A stretch of 35,029 nt of DNA from a virus: positions 1-35,029 of the IMG/VR virus record IMGVR_UViG_3300004369_000629; one strand, written 5' to 3'. This document shows positions 7,843 through 14,842 of this stretch, one piece after another. Below the pieces are notes generated by a model. The model saw only the letters and a program-made list of their open reading frames with translations. It was not told where the DNA came from and ran no database searches. Position numbers and translations under genes: made by a program. How positions within the stretch are numbered: position 1 is the first letter of the stretch; every line of letters starts with the position of its first letter.

Positions 7843-8563
7843 GTATTTTGTTATTGTAGCGAATGGCCTCTTGTACCAGTGTTGCTTCTGGATGCTCATA
7901 TACTAATGCTTGTGTATCCTTGGGGAAGCAGGCTCCGCCAAAGCCACGTTCTTGTGTGACCCAACTGTGGCTATCACCAATCCTTGCATCTTGTGTTACA
8001 AAACGTCTAACATCTTCAAACTTGACACCTTGTTTTTGGCATATATCATACACTTGATTAAAGAATGCAACTTTGGTTGCTAGGAAAGCATTCTTAAAGT
8101 ATTTGGTCAGTACCAGTGTGGGTATATCGCTTTTGACAATGTATGCTTTGGCAAAGTGTCTAAAGAATACCATCTCCCAAAAGTCAACACTGCCACCACC
8201 TATATAGATATGTGTTTGATCAGCATAGTCTGCGTCTGCTGTTTCAGCACGTAAGAACTCTGGGTTAAATGTGATGTTATAGTCTACCAGCTGATCCAGA
8301 CCAGTTTGGTCTATTGTGCTTTTGACCAGTATGGGTATTTGTCTATCATAATTTCTAACTGCACTAGCGACTATTGAGAAGTTGCAACTGCCCTCACCGT
8401 TTGCTGGTGTAGGTACGCACACAATAACACCATCTGGTTGTTTGTCTGTGCAGGTTTCTAGTTCCGGGTAAAGTGGATCAAAAATAGTAAACGTGTCACG
8501 TTGACTAAACTTGTTGTATATGGCTCGTCCTACGTATCCGTAGCCGTGTAGATGAAAGTGCAT
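7838..8563 (-). CDS. Short UDP-glucose/GDP-mannose dehydrogenase family protein
   Basis: The 241-residue protein has the NAD loop GYGYVGR at residues 8-14, VCVPTP near 49-54, FNPEFLR (the family's ENPEFLREG segment), KYFKNAFLATKVAFFNQ, and the active-site block GFGGACFPKD with catalytic Cys212. These enzymes oxidise a UDP-hexose to the uronic acid in two steps. The usual length is about 400-450 residues. This one ends 29 residues after the catalytic Cys, so it lacks the C-terminal UDP-binding domain and has a shortened NAD domain. A near-consensus GGAG site and an early promoter lie upstream. It may be active in a reduced form or work with another subunit. Confidence 0.8.
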   Translation of the reverse strand: MHFHLHGYGYVGRAIYNKFSQRDTFTIFDPLYPELETCTDKQPDGVIVCVPTPANGEGSCNFSIVASAVRNYDRQIPILVKSTIDQTGLDQLVDYNITFNPEFLRAETADADYADQTHIYIGGGSVDFWEMVFFRHFAKAYIVKSDIPTLVLTKYFKNAFLATKVAFFNQVYDICQKQGVKFEDVRRFVTQDARIGDSHSWVTQERGFGGACFPKDTQALVYEHPEATLVQEAIRYNNKIR

Positions 8564-8577
8564 AAAAACTCCAAAAT

Positions 8578-8602
8578 AAAAGGGTAGCTAAACTACCCCT
8601 TT
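8578..8602 (-). terminator. Hairpin terminator after the barrel lipoprotein gene
   Basis: On the minus strand GGGTAG pairs with CTACCC around a 5-base loop, extended by A-T pairs and one G-T pair to about ten base pairs, followed by TTTTATTTT. It would end transcripts coming from the barrel protein gene. Its 5' arm directly abuts the -10 box of the next promoter. Confidence 0.65.
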
Positions 8603-8631
8603 ATTATATGTGAACTACTGTTAAATGTCAA
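8603..8631 (-). promoter_or_regulatory. Consensus sigma70 promoter for the UDP-sugar dehydrogenase gene
   Basis: The minus strand has TTGACA (8626-8631), a 17-base spacer, and TATAAT (8603-8608), all consensus. The predicted start near 8596 lies inside the 5' arm of the neighbouring terminator hairpin, so new transcripts would not form that hairpin. Confidence 0.85.
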
Positions 8632-9243
8632 TTAGAATTTAACTGATAACTTTGTACCAAGAATCATGTGCTTCTTAGCCCAGTCGCCATCCTCACCGTC
8701 AGTCTGATATTCAACATATGGTGTAAATTTTACAGCACTTGTCTCTGACTTGGAAAGAGTAAAGTCGTAGCCTGTTTGCCATTTAACGTTATCAATTTTG
8801 GCGTCGCCAGTTTTACCAGCACCAAACTCCCAACGTGGTTGTAGTTTAACCCATGCACTACCTGCCTTAAGACCGATAATACCACGGTATCTCCAGTTGT
8901 CATCCTTCACACCTTCGTGATATCGATACTCGATTCTGTGTGCAAGACTTAATGGACCTGCTTTCATAATCTTGTGTGTTAGCTTTGGACGAATCTCTGT
9001 GTTGGTACCATCTTCTGCATAACGAAGTGCAAGTTCTAACTTGTCTGTTAGTTTGTACTTGCCTTCTACGTGATCGTAGTCGTCATTGCCATAAGTCCTA
9101 ACTTCAAGACCCCAACTACCACTGCTAAGGTTATAGTTGTGCTCTGATGTGTTCCAGTTGTCATCTGCTTCTGCGTCTTTTGCACCACAACCGATTAATG
9201 TTGCAAGTGCAACTGCTGATACTAATGCTACAATTTTCTTCAT
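8632..9243 (-). CDS. Probable outer-membrane beta-barrel lipoprotein
   Basis: The 203-residue protein starts MKKIVALVSAVALATLIGC, a type II signal peptide with lipobox LIG|C19. The mature part alternates polar and aromatic residues in 10-12-residue strands, such as GSWGLEVRTYG, KLELALRYAED, LAHRIEYRYHEG and VKFTPYVEYQTDG. It ends in KLSVKF, the terminal Phe typical of outer-membrane barrels. This suggests a small barrel of about ten strands, KdgM-like in style, made in the cell and exported. It lies downstream of pstS with its own GGAG ribosome site. Possible roles are nutrient uptake, masking of the phage receptor, or membrane change. The fold is inferred from the strand pattern. Confidence 0.65.
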   Translation of the reverse strand: MKKIVALVSAVALATLIGCGAKDAEADDNWNTSEHNYNLSSGSWGLEVRTYGNDDYDHVEGKYKLTDKLELALRYAEDGTNTEIRPKLTHKIMKAGPLSLAHRIEYRYHEGVKDDNWRYRGIIGLKAGSAWVKLQPRWEFGAGKTGDAKIDNVKWQTGYDFTLSKSETSAVKFTPYVEYQTDGEDGDWAKKHMILGTKLSVKF

Positions 9244-9408
9244 TTATATCTCCAATGTATTTTGTTGTAAAAATACCACATTCACTGCGGCACCTCTATT
9301 AACTACGGTATTACTTATAGTTTAGTGTTGCCAATAAACAACATACTTAACTAGTCCTGGTTACGAGCTCCAGGGACACTCTATCGTTGCGCCCGGTTTT
9401 TCTTAAAA
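9244..9408. other. 165-base intergenic region between pstS and the barrel gene
   Basis: No gene or tRNA is visible. On the minus strand GTCC-TGG pairs with CCAGGAC with one bulged base, giving an imperfect hairpin near 9355-9380, but without a T-run. A weaker TGTTG/CAACA repeat lies near 9327-9344. A poor promoter match (TTGGCA, 15 bases, TAATAC) could serve the barrel gene. Read-through from pstS is equally possible. Confidence 0.4.
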
Positions 9409-10443
9409 TTACTTTAAATCTTTAGCCTTTAGAACTGGCAGATCAATCATACGATCTATCATTTCTTTACGCTCTACTTTTCCTAGTGGTATCATACCAG
9501 CATCTGACAGTACTCCGTCATCGCCCCAGTGCTTTAACCACTCTGACATATACTCTTCAATTCCTGGAACAACACCAATGTGCTGGTGTTTAACGTAGAA
9601 ATAAAGAGCACGTGATGCTTTGTACTCGCCACTGCCAATTGCTTCAAATGTTGGCTCTACACCATCAAGTACAGCACCTTGAACAGTATCACTGTTTTGA
9701 TCTAAATAACTGAAACCAAAAATACCATATGTTGTTTTATCTTCATTTAACTTTTGAACAATCAAGTTATCTTGTTCGCCTGCTTCAATGTAAGCACCAT
9801 CTGTACGCATAGCACGACACTTCTTGCCTTTCTTGTCGCCACGCTCTGCACTTAGTTTTTTTGCAACTGGGTCTTTACCGCAATATGATTTTTGATTAAT
9901 CATCTCAACAAAACTAGCACGAGTACCTGATGTTGTTGGAGGACCATAAACACGAATGTCTACGTCAGGATATGCTGAGTTTAGATCTGACCACTTCTTG
10001 TAAGGATTAGCAATCCAAGCAGTTCCATCTGCATTAGGAACTTCTGCGGTTAATGCTTTTCCTAAGTCACTACGACTGATAACTAATCGCTCACCTTGTT
10101 TACTGTTAGCAACTACAATACCATCGTAACCAACTTTGATTTCAGTAAGTTTGACACCATTGTCATCACAATACTTGAGCTCTTTCACTTTCATTCTTGA
10201 ACTTGCATTACCAATGTCAGTAAACTGTGTACCAATGCCATCACATACACCTTTCTTACCAACACTTGAACCACCTGATTCTACTACTGGTGTTTTGAAT
10301 TTTGGATTTTGTCCCAACTTCTCTGCCACGATTGTAGCAAATGGAAATACGGTTGAAGATCCAGCAATACTAATATAATCTCTTGCTGACGCAGTTGATG
10401 TCATAGCAAATGCTACCAGTGCTACTGCTAAAGTTTTTTTCAT
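9409..10443 (-). CDS. pstS: PstS phosphate-binding periplasmic protein
   Basis: The 344-residue protein has a cleavable signal peptide (residues 1-20, ending ASA|RD). The phosphate-binding segments of PstS follow: ISIAGSSTVFPF (residues 24-35), ESGGSSVGKKG, a central DIGNASSRMK, and GPPTTSGTRASF. It binds inorganic phosphate in the periplasm and would hand it to the host PstCAB transporter; no phage pstC, pstA or pstB is in the window. Phage pstS genes are known in marine T4-like phages, where in cyanophages the host PhoB regulates them. A Pho-box-like site upstream supports the same control here. The length is normal for the family. Confidence 0.95.
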   Translation of the reverse strand: MKKTLAVALVAFAMTSTASARDYISIAGSSTVFPFATIVAEKLGQNPKFKTPVVESGGSSVGKKGVCDGIGTQFTDIGNASSRMKVKELKYCDDNGVKLTEIKVGYDGIVVANSKQGERLVISRSDLGKALTAEVPNADGTAWIANPYKKWSDLNSAYPDVDIRVYGPPTTSGTRASFVEMINQKSYCGKDPVAKKLSAERGDKKGKKCRAMRTDGAYIEAGEQDNLIVQKLNEDKTTYGIFGFSYLDQNSDTVQGAVLDGVEPTFEAIGSGEYKASRALYFYVKHQHIGVVPGIEEYMSEWLKHWGDDGVLSDAGMIPLGKVERKEMIDRMIDLPVLKAKDLK

Positions 10444-10476
10444 TTTTTACTTTTTCCTATATTAAATGTACATCAT

Positions 10477-10500
10477 TGTGCAATCGTGCATTGCACACGA
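10477..10500. repeat. Nested inverted repeats in the pstS leader
   Basis: TGTGCAA (10477-10483) and TTGCACA (10491-10497) form a perfect 7-base inverted repeat. Overlapping it, TCGTG (10484-10488) pairs with CACGA (10496-10500). The two pairings exclude each other. They lie between the Pho-box-like site and the pstS start, so they could be an operator or alternative leader-RNA structures. Confidence 0.45.
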
Positions 10501-10518
10501 TTATTTAAACATAATAGT

Positions 10519-10536
10519 GTTACAGTAATATTACAT
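10519..10536 (-). promoter_or_regulatory. Pho-box-like PhoB binding site upstream of pstS
   Basis: The minus strand contains ATGTAATATTACTGTAAC: two TGTAA direct repeats at an 11-base step, like the E. coli Pho box. By eye 14 of 18 positions agree with the consensus CTGTCATAWAWCTGTCAY. It lies about 75 bases before the pstS ATG. This suggests control by the host phosphate regulator PhoB. Confidence 0.6.
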
Positions 10537-10552
10537 TAACATTAAGATTTTG

Positions 10553-11386
10553 TTACTTTGGTAGGAATGTTCTTGCGGAAGGGTAATCACCTGTGATAAC
10601 ACTGGTGCTGTTGCGTATGGATTCTGGGAAGTAATCATCTAGAGCAACAGGTGTAAACTTGTAGCGTTCATCTGTTTGTATAATGCCATGCCCTTTGCGT
10701 ATGCTTTCTTCAACATCCAATTGGTTTAGTATCCACGGATCGTTGGTTTCGTCATGTGCAAAACTGGCAATTTTTTGTTTGGCAAAATCTTCATTACCAA
10801 AATACGTAAAGTGCCATCCTGCATGTTCTATCATTTCCACATTAGCGTCTTTGTGGTTATACGGAAAGCCTTGCAGTTGATGTCTTGCTCGTCTAAAGTC
10901 TTCTGGGTTGTCCAACAGTTTCTTCCTACATGCACTGCTCCATACAACATAGTTGTCCTGATTGGTAAGCATATAGTTGAACCTAAAATTAAACAAGGGC
11001 ATTCTAAATGGCCATATGCTGGCACTGCTTGTTCTTAGTCTGGCTATGGTTTCAGTTCTAGGTATTTCATCTATATCGCTTACTATGATTATATCGTTGT
11101 CGTCTGCATCTTCTACACCTTTTAATATAGCGTTACGCTGATGTCTTTCCCTGCCCCATGTGTCTGTATTGTCGGGCATGTCGGTAACAGGATAGTAGAT
11201 GATTTTATCTGCCCATTGTGCAAAACGTTCCCGATTGTCGTAATACAACAGTTCCTTGGATTCGTTTTGGAATGTTCTGTTGGCTTCTACTAGTACAAAG
11301 TAATCTACATGATCATATAGTTCACGTAGCCTGTGTTCAAGAAGCTCAAACTCATTGAAAAAGGTGAAACTGTCGTATATTTTCAT
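10553..11386 (-). CDS. Glycosyltransferase family 17 protein
   Basis: The 277-residue protein starts KIYDSFTFFNEFELLEHRLREL, followed by VDYFVLVEANRTFQNESKEL and IIIVSDIDEIPR, with the DxD metal site at Asp104/Asp106. This order is characteristic of GT17 (beta-1,4-N-acetylglucosaminyltransferase III-like) enzymes, common in large phages and in bacterial glycan clusters. The donor is probably a UDP-sugar. The gene stands alone, head to head with the plus-strand glycan operon and followed by pstS. Confidence 0.85.
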   Translation of the reverse strand: MKIYDSFTFFNEFELLEHRLRELYDHVDYFVLVEANRTFQNESKELLYYDNRERFAQWADKIIYYPVTDMPDNTDTWGRERHQRNAILKGVEDADDNDIIIVSDIDEIPRTETIARLRTSSASIWPFRMPLFNFRFNYMLTNQDNYVVWSSACRKKLLDNPEDFRRARHQLQGFPYNHKDANVEMIEHAGWHFTYFGNEDFAKQKIASFAHDETNDPWILNQLDVEESIRKGHGIIQTDERYKFTPVALDDYFPESIRNSTSVITGDYPSARTFLPK

Positions 11387-11401
11387 AGCAATACTTAGTA
11401 T

Positions 11402-11409
11402 AATAAATA
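11402..11409 (+). promoter_or_regulatory. Late promoter (AATAAATA) for the plus-strand glycan operon
   Basis: AATAAATA matches the NATAAATA late motif and lies 29 bases before the ATG at 11439. TATAAT overlaps its 5' side, so weak sigma70 use is also possible. It should drive the genes from 11439 to 15785. Confidence 0.6.
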
Positions 11410-11438
11410 TTCGTACAAATGATTTTCAAGGACACTAT

Positions 11439-12083
11439 ATGCCACATGCAGTAGCGACGCTATATGATGACAACTATCGCGACCTCGCTGAACTAACAAA
11501 TGAACCCAAAATAGAATACTGTGAACGCTACGGTTACAAGTTCTTCGAACTAACCGAAATGAAGTACAGCAAGATCACAGGCTTCAACAAAATACACTAT
11601 ACACTAGAACTTTTTAAATTGCATCCTGACATTGACTGGTTGTTGTTTTGTGAGTGTGATGCAATGATTACCAACCTGACTATTCCTATTGACGAAAAAG
11701 CGGATAACGATTACCATGTTGTTGTTCCTGTAGACAGGTTGAATCTAAACACTGGTAATTTCCTAGTACGCAACACCGAGCAGGGTCGTGCATACTTGCA
11801 AATGATCATAGACAAAGAGCCAGACTATATATTGGTAGAATGGGCAGAACAGCAGGTTGTGATTGATACCATTGATGAATACCAGGATATTGTTAAAATT
11901 GTTCCGCAAAAGTATATGAACAGTTACGAACCGCAAATTTACGACTACTGTGATGCCAGCATGGATATCATGGGCAACTCAGGTGCATGGGAACAGGGTG
12001 ATTGGATAGTACACTGGCCCGGCACTTACAAAAACGTTAGACTCAAAAGAGCAGAGCGAGTTGGTAGACAAATAATCAGATGA
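11439..12083 (+). CDS. GT34-like (galactosyl/mannosyltransferase-like) glycosyltransferase
   Basis: I place the start at 11439 rather than the earlier in-frame ATG at 11355. The shorter version begins after the late promoter, has an AAGGA site eight bases upstream, and avoids overlap with the divergent GT17 gene. The product is 214 residues. It has the GT-A pattern of GMA12/MNN10 (GT34) enzymes: ATLYDDNYRDLAEL at the start, YCERYGYKF, then DIDWLLFCECDAMITN with the metal-binding ECD at residues 72-74, and LNTGNFLVRN. A C-terminal GDWIVHWPG gives the conserved His. It overlaps the next gene by four bases. Confidence 0.75.
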   Translation: MPHAVATLYDDNYRDLAELTNEPKIEYCERYGYKFFELTEMKYSKITGFNKIHYTLELFKLHPDIDWLLFCECDAMITNLTIPIDEKADNDYHVVVPVDRLNLNTGNFLVRNTEQGRAYLQMIIDKEPDYILVEWAEQQVVIDTIDEYQDIVKIVPQKYMNSYEPQIYDYCDASMDIMGNSGAWEQGDWIVHWPGTYKNVRLKRAERVGRQIIR

Positions 12084-12919
12084 AGATTTACATCACAGGT
12101 GGTACTGGATTCGTAGGTTTGAATTTGGTAGATTATTTCTATACCAGAGGACATGCTGTTACACTGCATGTTCGTACTGAAGATATCACAGCACAGTTGC
12201 AAAGTTTCCAGCCAGATGTTATAATAAACTGTGCGGCAGAGATATATGATGCTGACAAGATGTTTGAACCAAACATCATGCTTACATACAAGATACTTGA
12301 GTATGTAAGAGATGCAAAGTGTCGCATGGTACAGATTGGCAGTAGCAGTGAATATGGTCCAACAGAATATGCAACAGCAGAAGACACACTACTGAAGCCA
12401 GTGGACTTTTATCAAGGCACAAAGGCCGCGGCCACAATGATGTGCCAAGGTTGGGCAAGAGCGCACAATTTAAAGATTTACATAGCCAGGCCTTACAGTG
12501 TTTATGGACCAGGTGAAAGACCACATAGACTGTTCCCGCACTTGTGGAGAGCATTCAAGTACAATGAGCCCATGAACTTATACGAAGGCTATCATGACTT
12601 TATCTACATACATGATTTTTGTCGTGGTATAGAAATGCTAACACAAGACAACATTGCACCAGGAGAAATTTACAATTTTGGTAGCGGAGTGCAGGTAAGC
12701 AACAAAGAAGTATTGCAGTTGTTTGAAAAAGTAACAAAGAAAACAGCACCAGTAACAGAAGTATTTGAAATTAGGAAAGCATTCGAAAGTAAACTGTGGG
12801 TGTGCGATACCAGCAAGTCTAAACAGTTGGGATTCGAATGTAACTATTCATTAGAAGAAGGTATAATATATTTTTTAACCAAGGCACATTATGAGAGAAC
12901 ATCAACTAACAACAAGTAA
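12080..12919 (+). CDS. NAD-dependent sugar epimerase/dehydratase (extended SDR)
   Basis: The 279-residue protein has the cofactor loop TGGTGFVG (residues 6-13), NCAAEIYD near 50-57, GSSSEYG at 87-93, and catalytic Y111xxxK115. ARPYSVYGPGERPHRLFPHL follows, the substrate segment of NDP-sugar epimerases. The SSSEYG variant resembles GDP-mannose 4,6-dehydratase and synthase-type enzymes rather than RmlB, which has STDEVYG. At 279 residues it is somewhat short. It overlaps both neighbours (4 and 29 bases) and is part of the plus-strand glycan operon. Confidence 0.8.
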   Translation: MKIYITGGTGFVGLNLVDYFYTRGHAVTLHVRTEDITAQLQSFQPDVIINCAAEIYDADKMFEPNIMLTYKILEYVRDAKCRMVQIGSSSEYGPTEYATAEDTLLKPVDFYQGTKAAATMMCQGWARAHNLKIYIARPYSVYGPGERPHRLFPHLWRAFKYNEPMNLYEGYHDFIYIHDFCRGIEMLTQDNIAPGEIYNFGSGVQVSNKEVLQLFEKVTKKTAPVTEVFEIRKAFESKLWVCDTSKSKQLGFECNYSLEEGIIYFLTKAHYERTSTNNK

Positions 12920-13601
12920 GAATAATCAAATAAAAGTAGTTGCAGAATCCAAGGAAGCAGTAGCACATTTTGCTGAGCCCGAAAATCATGTAGGTACGAT
13001 CCTTAGGCAGATTAACGAAGAACGCATGTATGATCCAATATTTGCAGATGGTGAAGACATGACTGTGTTGGACTTAGGTGCTAACGTAGGACTGTTTAGT
13101 TTATATGCCGCAGACAGTTGCAAACGTGTAGTTGCGGTGGAAGCAGTACCCAGCACATTTAGAATTGCACAAGAAGTTACCAAAGATGCCAAGCAAATTG
13201 AAATGCATCAGTATGCTATCAACAACAAAGATGCAGATGTAAGTTTTTACCTAAACGAAAACTCCACAACAAACAGTTTAGTGAGTCACCAAGGCGATGA
13301 AATTACCGTGCCTGGGATTACTGTTGCAAGTTTGCTTGAAAAACTTGGGATTGATCATGTTGACTTTGTCAAGTGTGATATCGAAGGGTCAGAAGCAATT
13401 GCACTAACTGAAGAAACAGTAGGTGCTGTAGCAGACAAGATTGACTTTTGGTTTGTTGAAGTACATCAGACCAACAACGGAGAAGTACCGTGGCCAGGTA
13501 ACTTGGAAATGAACAGACAACAATTAAAAACTGTGTTTGAAAACTGTGGTTACACAGTTGAACCAGTTATACATGATCAACTATACGCATTCAAAGCATG
13601 A
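12891..13601 (+). CDS. FkbM-family methyltransferase
   Basis: The 236-residue protein has the SAM-binding segment VLDLGANVGLFSLYA (residues 59-73), VVAVEAVPSTFRIAQE, and VDFVKCDIEGSEAIAL, the DIEG block that marks FkbM-type O-methyltransferases. A C-terminal FWFVEVHQ completes the family pattern. In glycan operons such enzymes usually methylate a sugar hydroxyl. It overlaps the upstream gene by 29 bases and the downstream gene by four, so it is probably translationally coupled. The acceptor is unknown. Confidence 0.85.
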   Translation: MREHQLTTSKNNQIKVVAESKEAVAHFAEPENHVGTILRQINEERMYDPIFADGEDMTVLDLGANVGLFSLYAADSCKRVVAVEAVPSTFRIAQEVTKDAKQIEMHQYAINNKDADVSFYLNENSTTNSLVSHQGDEITVPGITVASLLEKLGIDHVDFVKCDIEGSEAIALTEETVGAVADKIDFWFVEVHQTNNGEVPWPGNLEMNRQQLKTVFENCGYTVEPVIHDQLYAFKA

Positions 13602-14218
13602 ACGAACTAGAACGTAGACTTATAGACGTAACCTATCAAGAAAAACTTAGTCACCTAAGCAGTACGCTTAGTGCATTGCCGATCATTGAAGAAATATATC
13701 ATCATCGCAATGACGACGAAGTTTTTATACTGAGCAATGGCCATGCCGGACTTGCACTGTACGTAGTTCTCGAGAAATACTACGGAGTTGATCCCGTAGC
13801 CATGTTGCATAAACATGGTATCCATCCGGGTAGAGATCTTGAAAATCATTTGTACTGTAGTACAGGCAGTCTCGGCAGTGGCCTCCCTATTGCACTTGGA
13901 CATGCACTGGCAACACCCGAAAAGCGTGTTTGGTGCATGATCAGCGACGGTGAAGCCGCCGAAGGTAGCATATGGGAAAGTCTACGTTATATCACAGACA
14001 ACAAGGTCAACAACATAGAAGTTTATGCAAACATAAACGGTATGGGTGCATACGATCCTGTTGACTCTGCAACACTGATCAATAGATTAAGAGCTTTTAT
14101 GCCACGTATTAGAATAAGACAAAGTGAATTACCCGACTGGTCATTTGCTAAAGATTTACTCACACACTATTACGTTCTCAAAGAACAAGACTACAAGGAG
14201 TTGATCAATGAGGCGTGA
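13598..14218 (+). CDS. Transketolase-like N-terminal (TPP-binding) subunit
   Basis: The 206-residue protein matches the N-terminal domain of transketolases. It has SNGHAGLALYVVLE near residues 46-59, TGSLGSGLPIALGHALA near 89-105, and the thiamine pyrophosphate motif SDGEAAEGSIWESL (117-130), ending with the Asn of ANING near 144-148. The normal transketolase is about 650 residues. Here the TPP domain is a separate gene and is shorter than the usual split subunit (about 270-280). It overlaps the next gene by 11 bases, which encodes the partner domain. In this context it may transfer a two-carbon unit onto a sugar rather than serve central metabolism. Confidence 0.8.
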   Translation: MNELERRLIDVTYQEKLSHLSSTLSALPIIEEIYHHRNDDEVFILSNGHAGLALYVVLEKYYGVDPVAMLHKHGIHPGRDLENHLYCSTGSLGSGLPIALGHALATPEKRVWCMISDGEAAEGSIWESLRYITDNKVNNIEVYANINGMGAYDPVDSATLINRLRAFMPRIRIRQSELPDWSFAKDLLTHYYVLKEQDYKELINEA

Positions 14219-14690
14219 AGCGGCAGACTTGTTGTTAAGCAGTATGGTTGACTCTGAACATGTACGTGTTGTTACTGCTGACTTGGGATTTGGTGTATTG
14301 GATCAAGTACGTGCGGCATTTCCAGAACGTTTTTACAATGTCGGAGCCGCAGAGTTTACCATGGCTGGTGTAGCAGTTGGAATGGCCAACGAAGGTGTAA
14401 TACCTGTGTGCTACAGCATGAGCAGTTTTTTGCTGTACAGACCATTTGAATTGTTGCGCAACTATGTTAATCACGAACGTATCCCTGTTAAGTTAATTGG
14501 TAGCGGGCGTGATTATGATTACAGCCATGATGGTGTAAGCCATTGGGCACACGACGACGAACAGGTATTGGCAGCATTGCCTAATATCAAACTGTACAAA
14601 CCAGGCACAGTAGAAGATTTAGAAAACATATGGCAAGAGTTCTTGTTCAGCACAGAGCCTGCTTACTTAAACCTAAGAAGAAAACTATGA
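14208..14690 (+). CDS. Transketolase-like pyrimidine-binding subunit, third domain missing
   Basis: The 160-residue protein matches the middle (PYR) domain of transketolases: VVTADLGFGVLDQ near residues 21-33, and NVGAAEFTMAGVAVGMA near 44-60, where Glu49 is the Glu that activates thiamine pyrophosphate. It ends at the end of that domain. The third, C-terminal domain found in split transketolases and in DXP synthase is absent. With the preceding gene it should form a minimal TPP enzyme. Its stop overlaps the next start in an ATGA. Confidence 0.8.
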   Translation: MRREAADLLLSSMVDSEHVRVVTADLGFGVLDQVRAAFPERFYNVGAAEFTMAGVAVGMANEGVIPVCYSMSSFLLYRPFELLRNYVNHERIPVKLIGSGRDYDYSHDGVSHWAHDDEQVLAALPNIKLYKPGTVEDLENIWQEFLFSTEPAYLNLRRKL

Positions 14691-14842
14691 GCAAACTGAT
14701 AAATCGTCTAAGACAAAAACTACGACATGTTTACCTAAAACAACTTAAAGCAGAGGCACGTCATAGAACTAAGAAGGCAGAAAAACTTCATGCTAAAATT
14801 ATTAAATTGGAACTAAAAATAAGGCGGCACCATGAGCACTAA
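14687..14842 (+). CDS. Small, highly basic helical protein (51 aa)
   Basis: I choose the ATG at 14687, which overlaps the upstream stop in an ATGA, over the in-frame ATG at 14630 inside the transketolase gene. The product begins MSKLINRLRQKLRHVY and is rich in Lys, Arg and His (RHRTKKAEKLHAKIIKLE). Heptad-like Leu/Ile spacing suggests a single coiled-coil helix. It overlaps the next gene by 11 bases. No family is recognised. It could be a small scaffold or subunit of the neighbouring enzymes, or an RNA- or membrane-surface-binding peptide. Confidence 0.6.
   Translation: MSKLINRLRQKLRHVYLKQLKAEARHRTKKAEKLHAKIIKLELKIRRHHEH

Noticed and set aside
9340-9410. Possible tRNA in the pstS-barrel gap
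   Set aside because: There is a short imperfect hairpin, but no acceptor stem, T-loop pattern or anticodon arm could be laid out.
11355-11438. N-terminal extension of the GT34-like gene that looks like a signal or membrane segment
   Set aside because: It overlaps the divergent GT17 gene and contains the late promoter. The ATG at 11439 has a good ribosome site and gives the family N-terminus.
14630-14686. Longer start for the 51-aa basic protein
   Set aside because: It lies wholly inside the transketolase-like gene. The ATGA overlap at 14687 fits the operon style.
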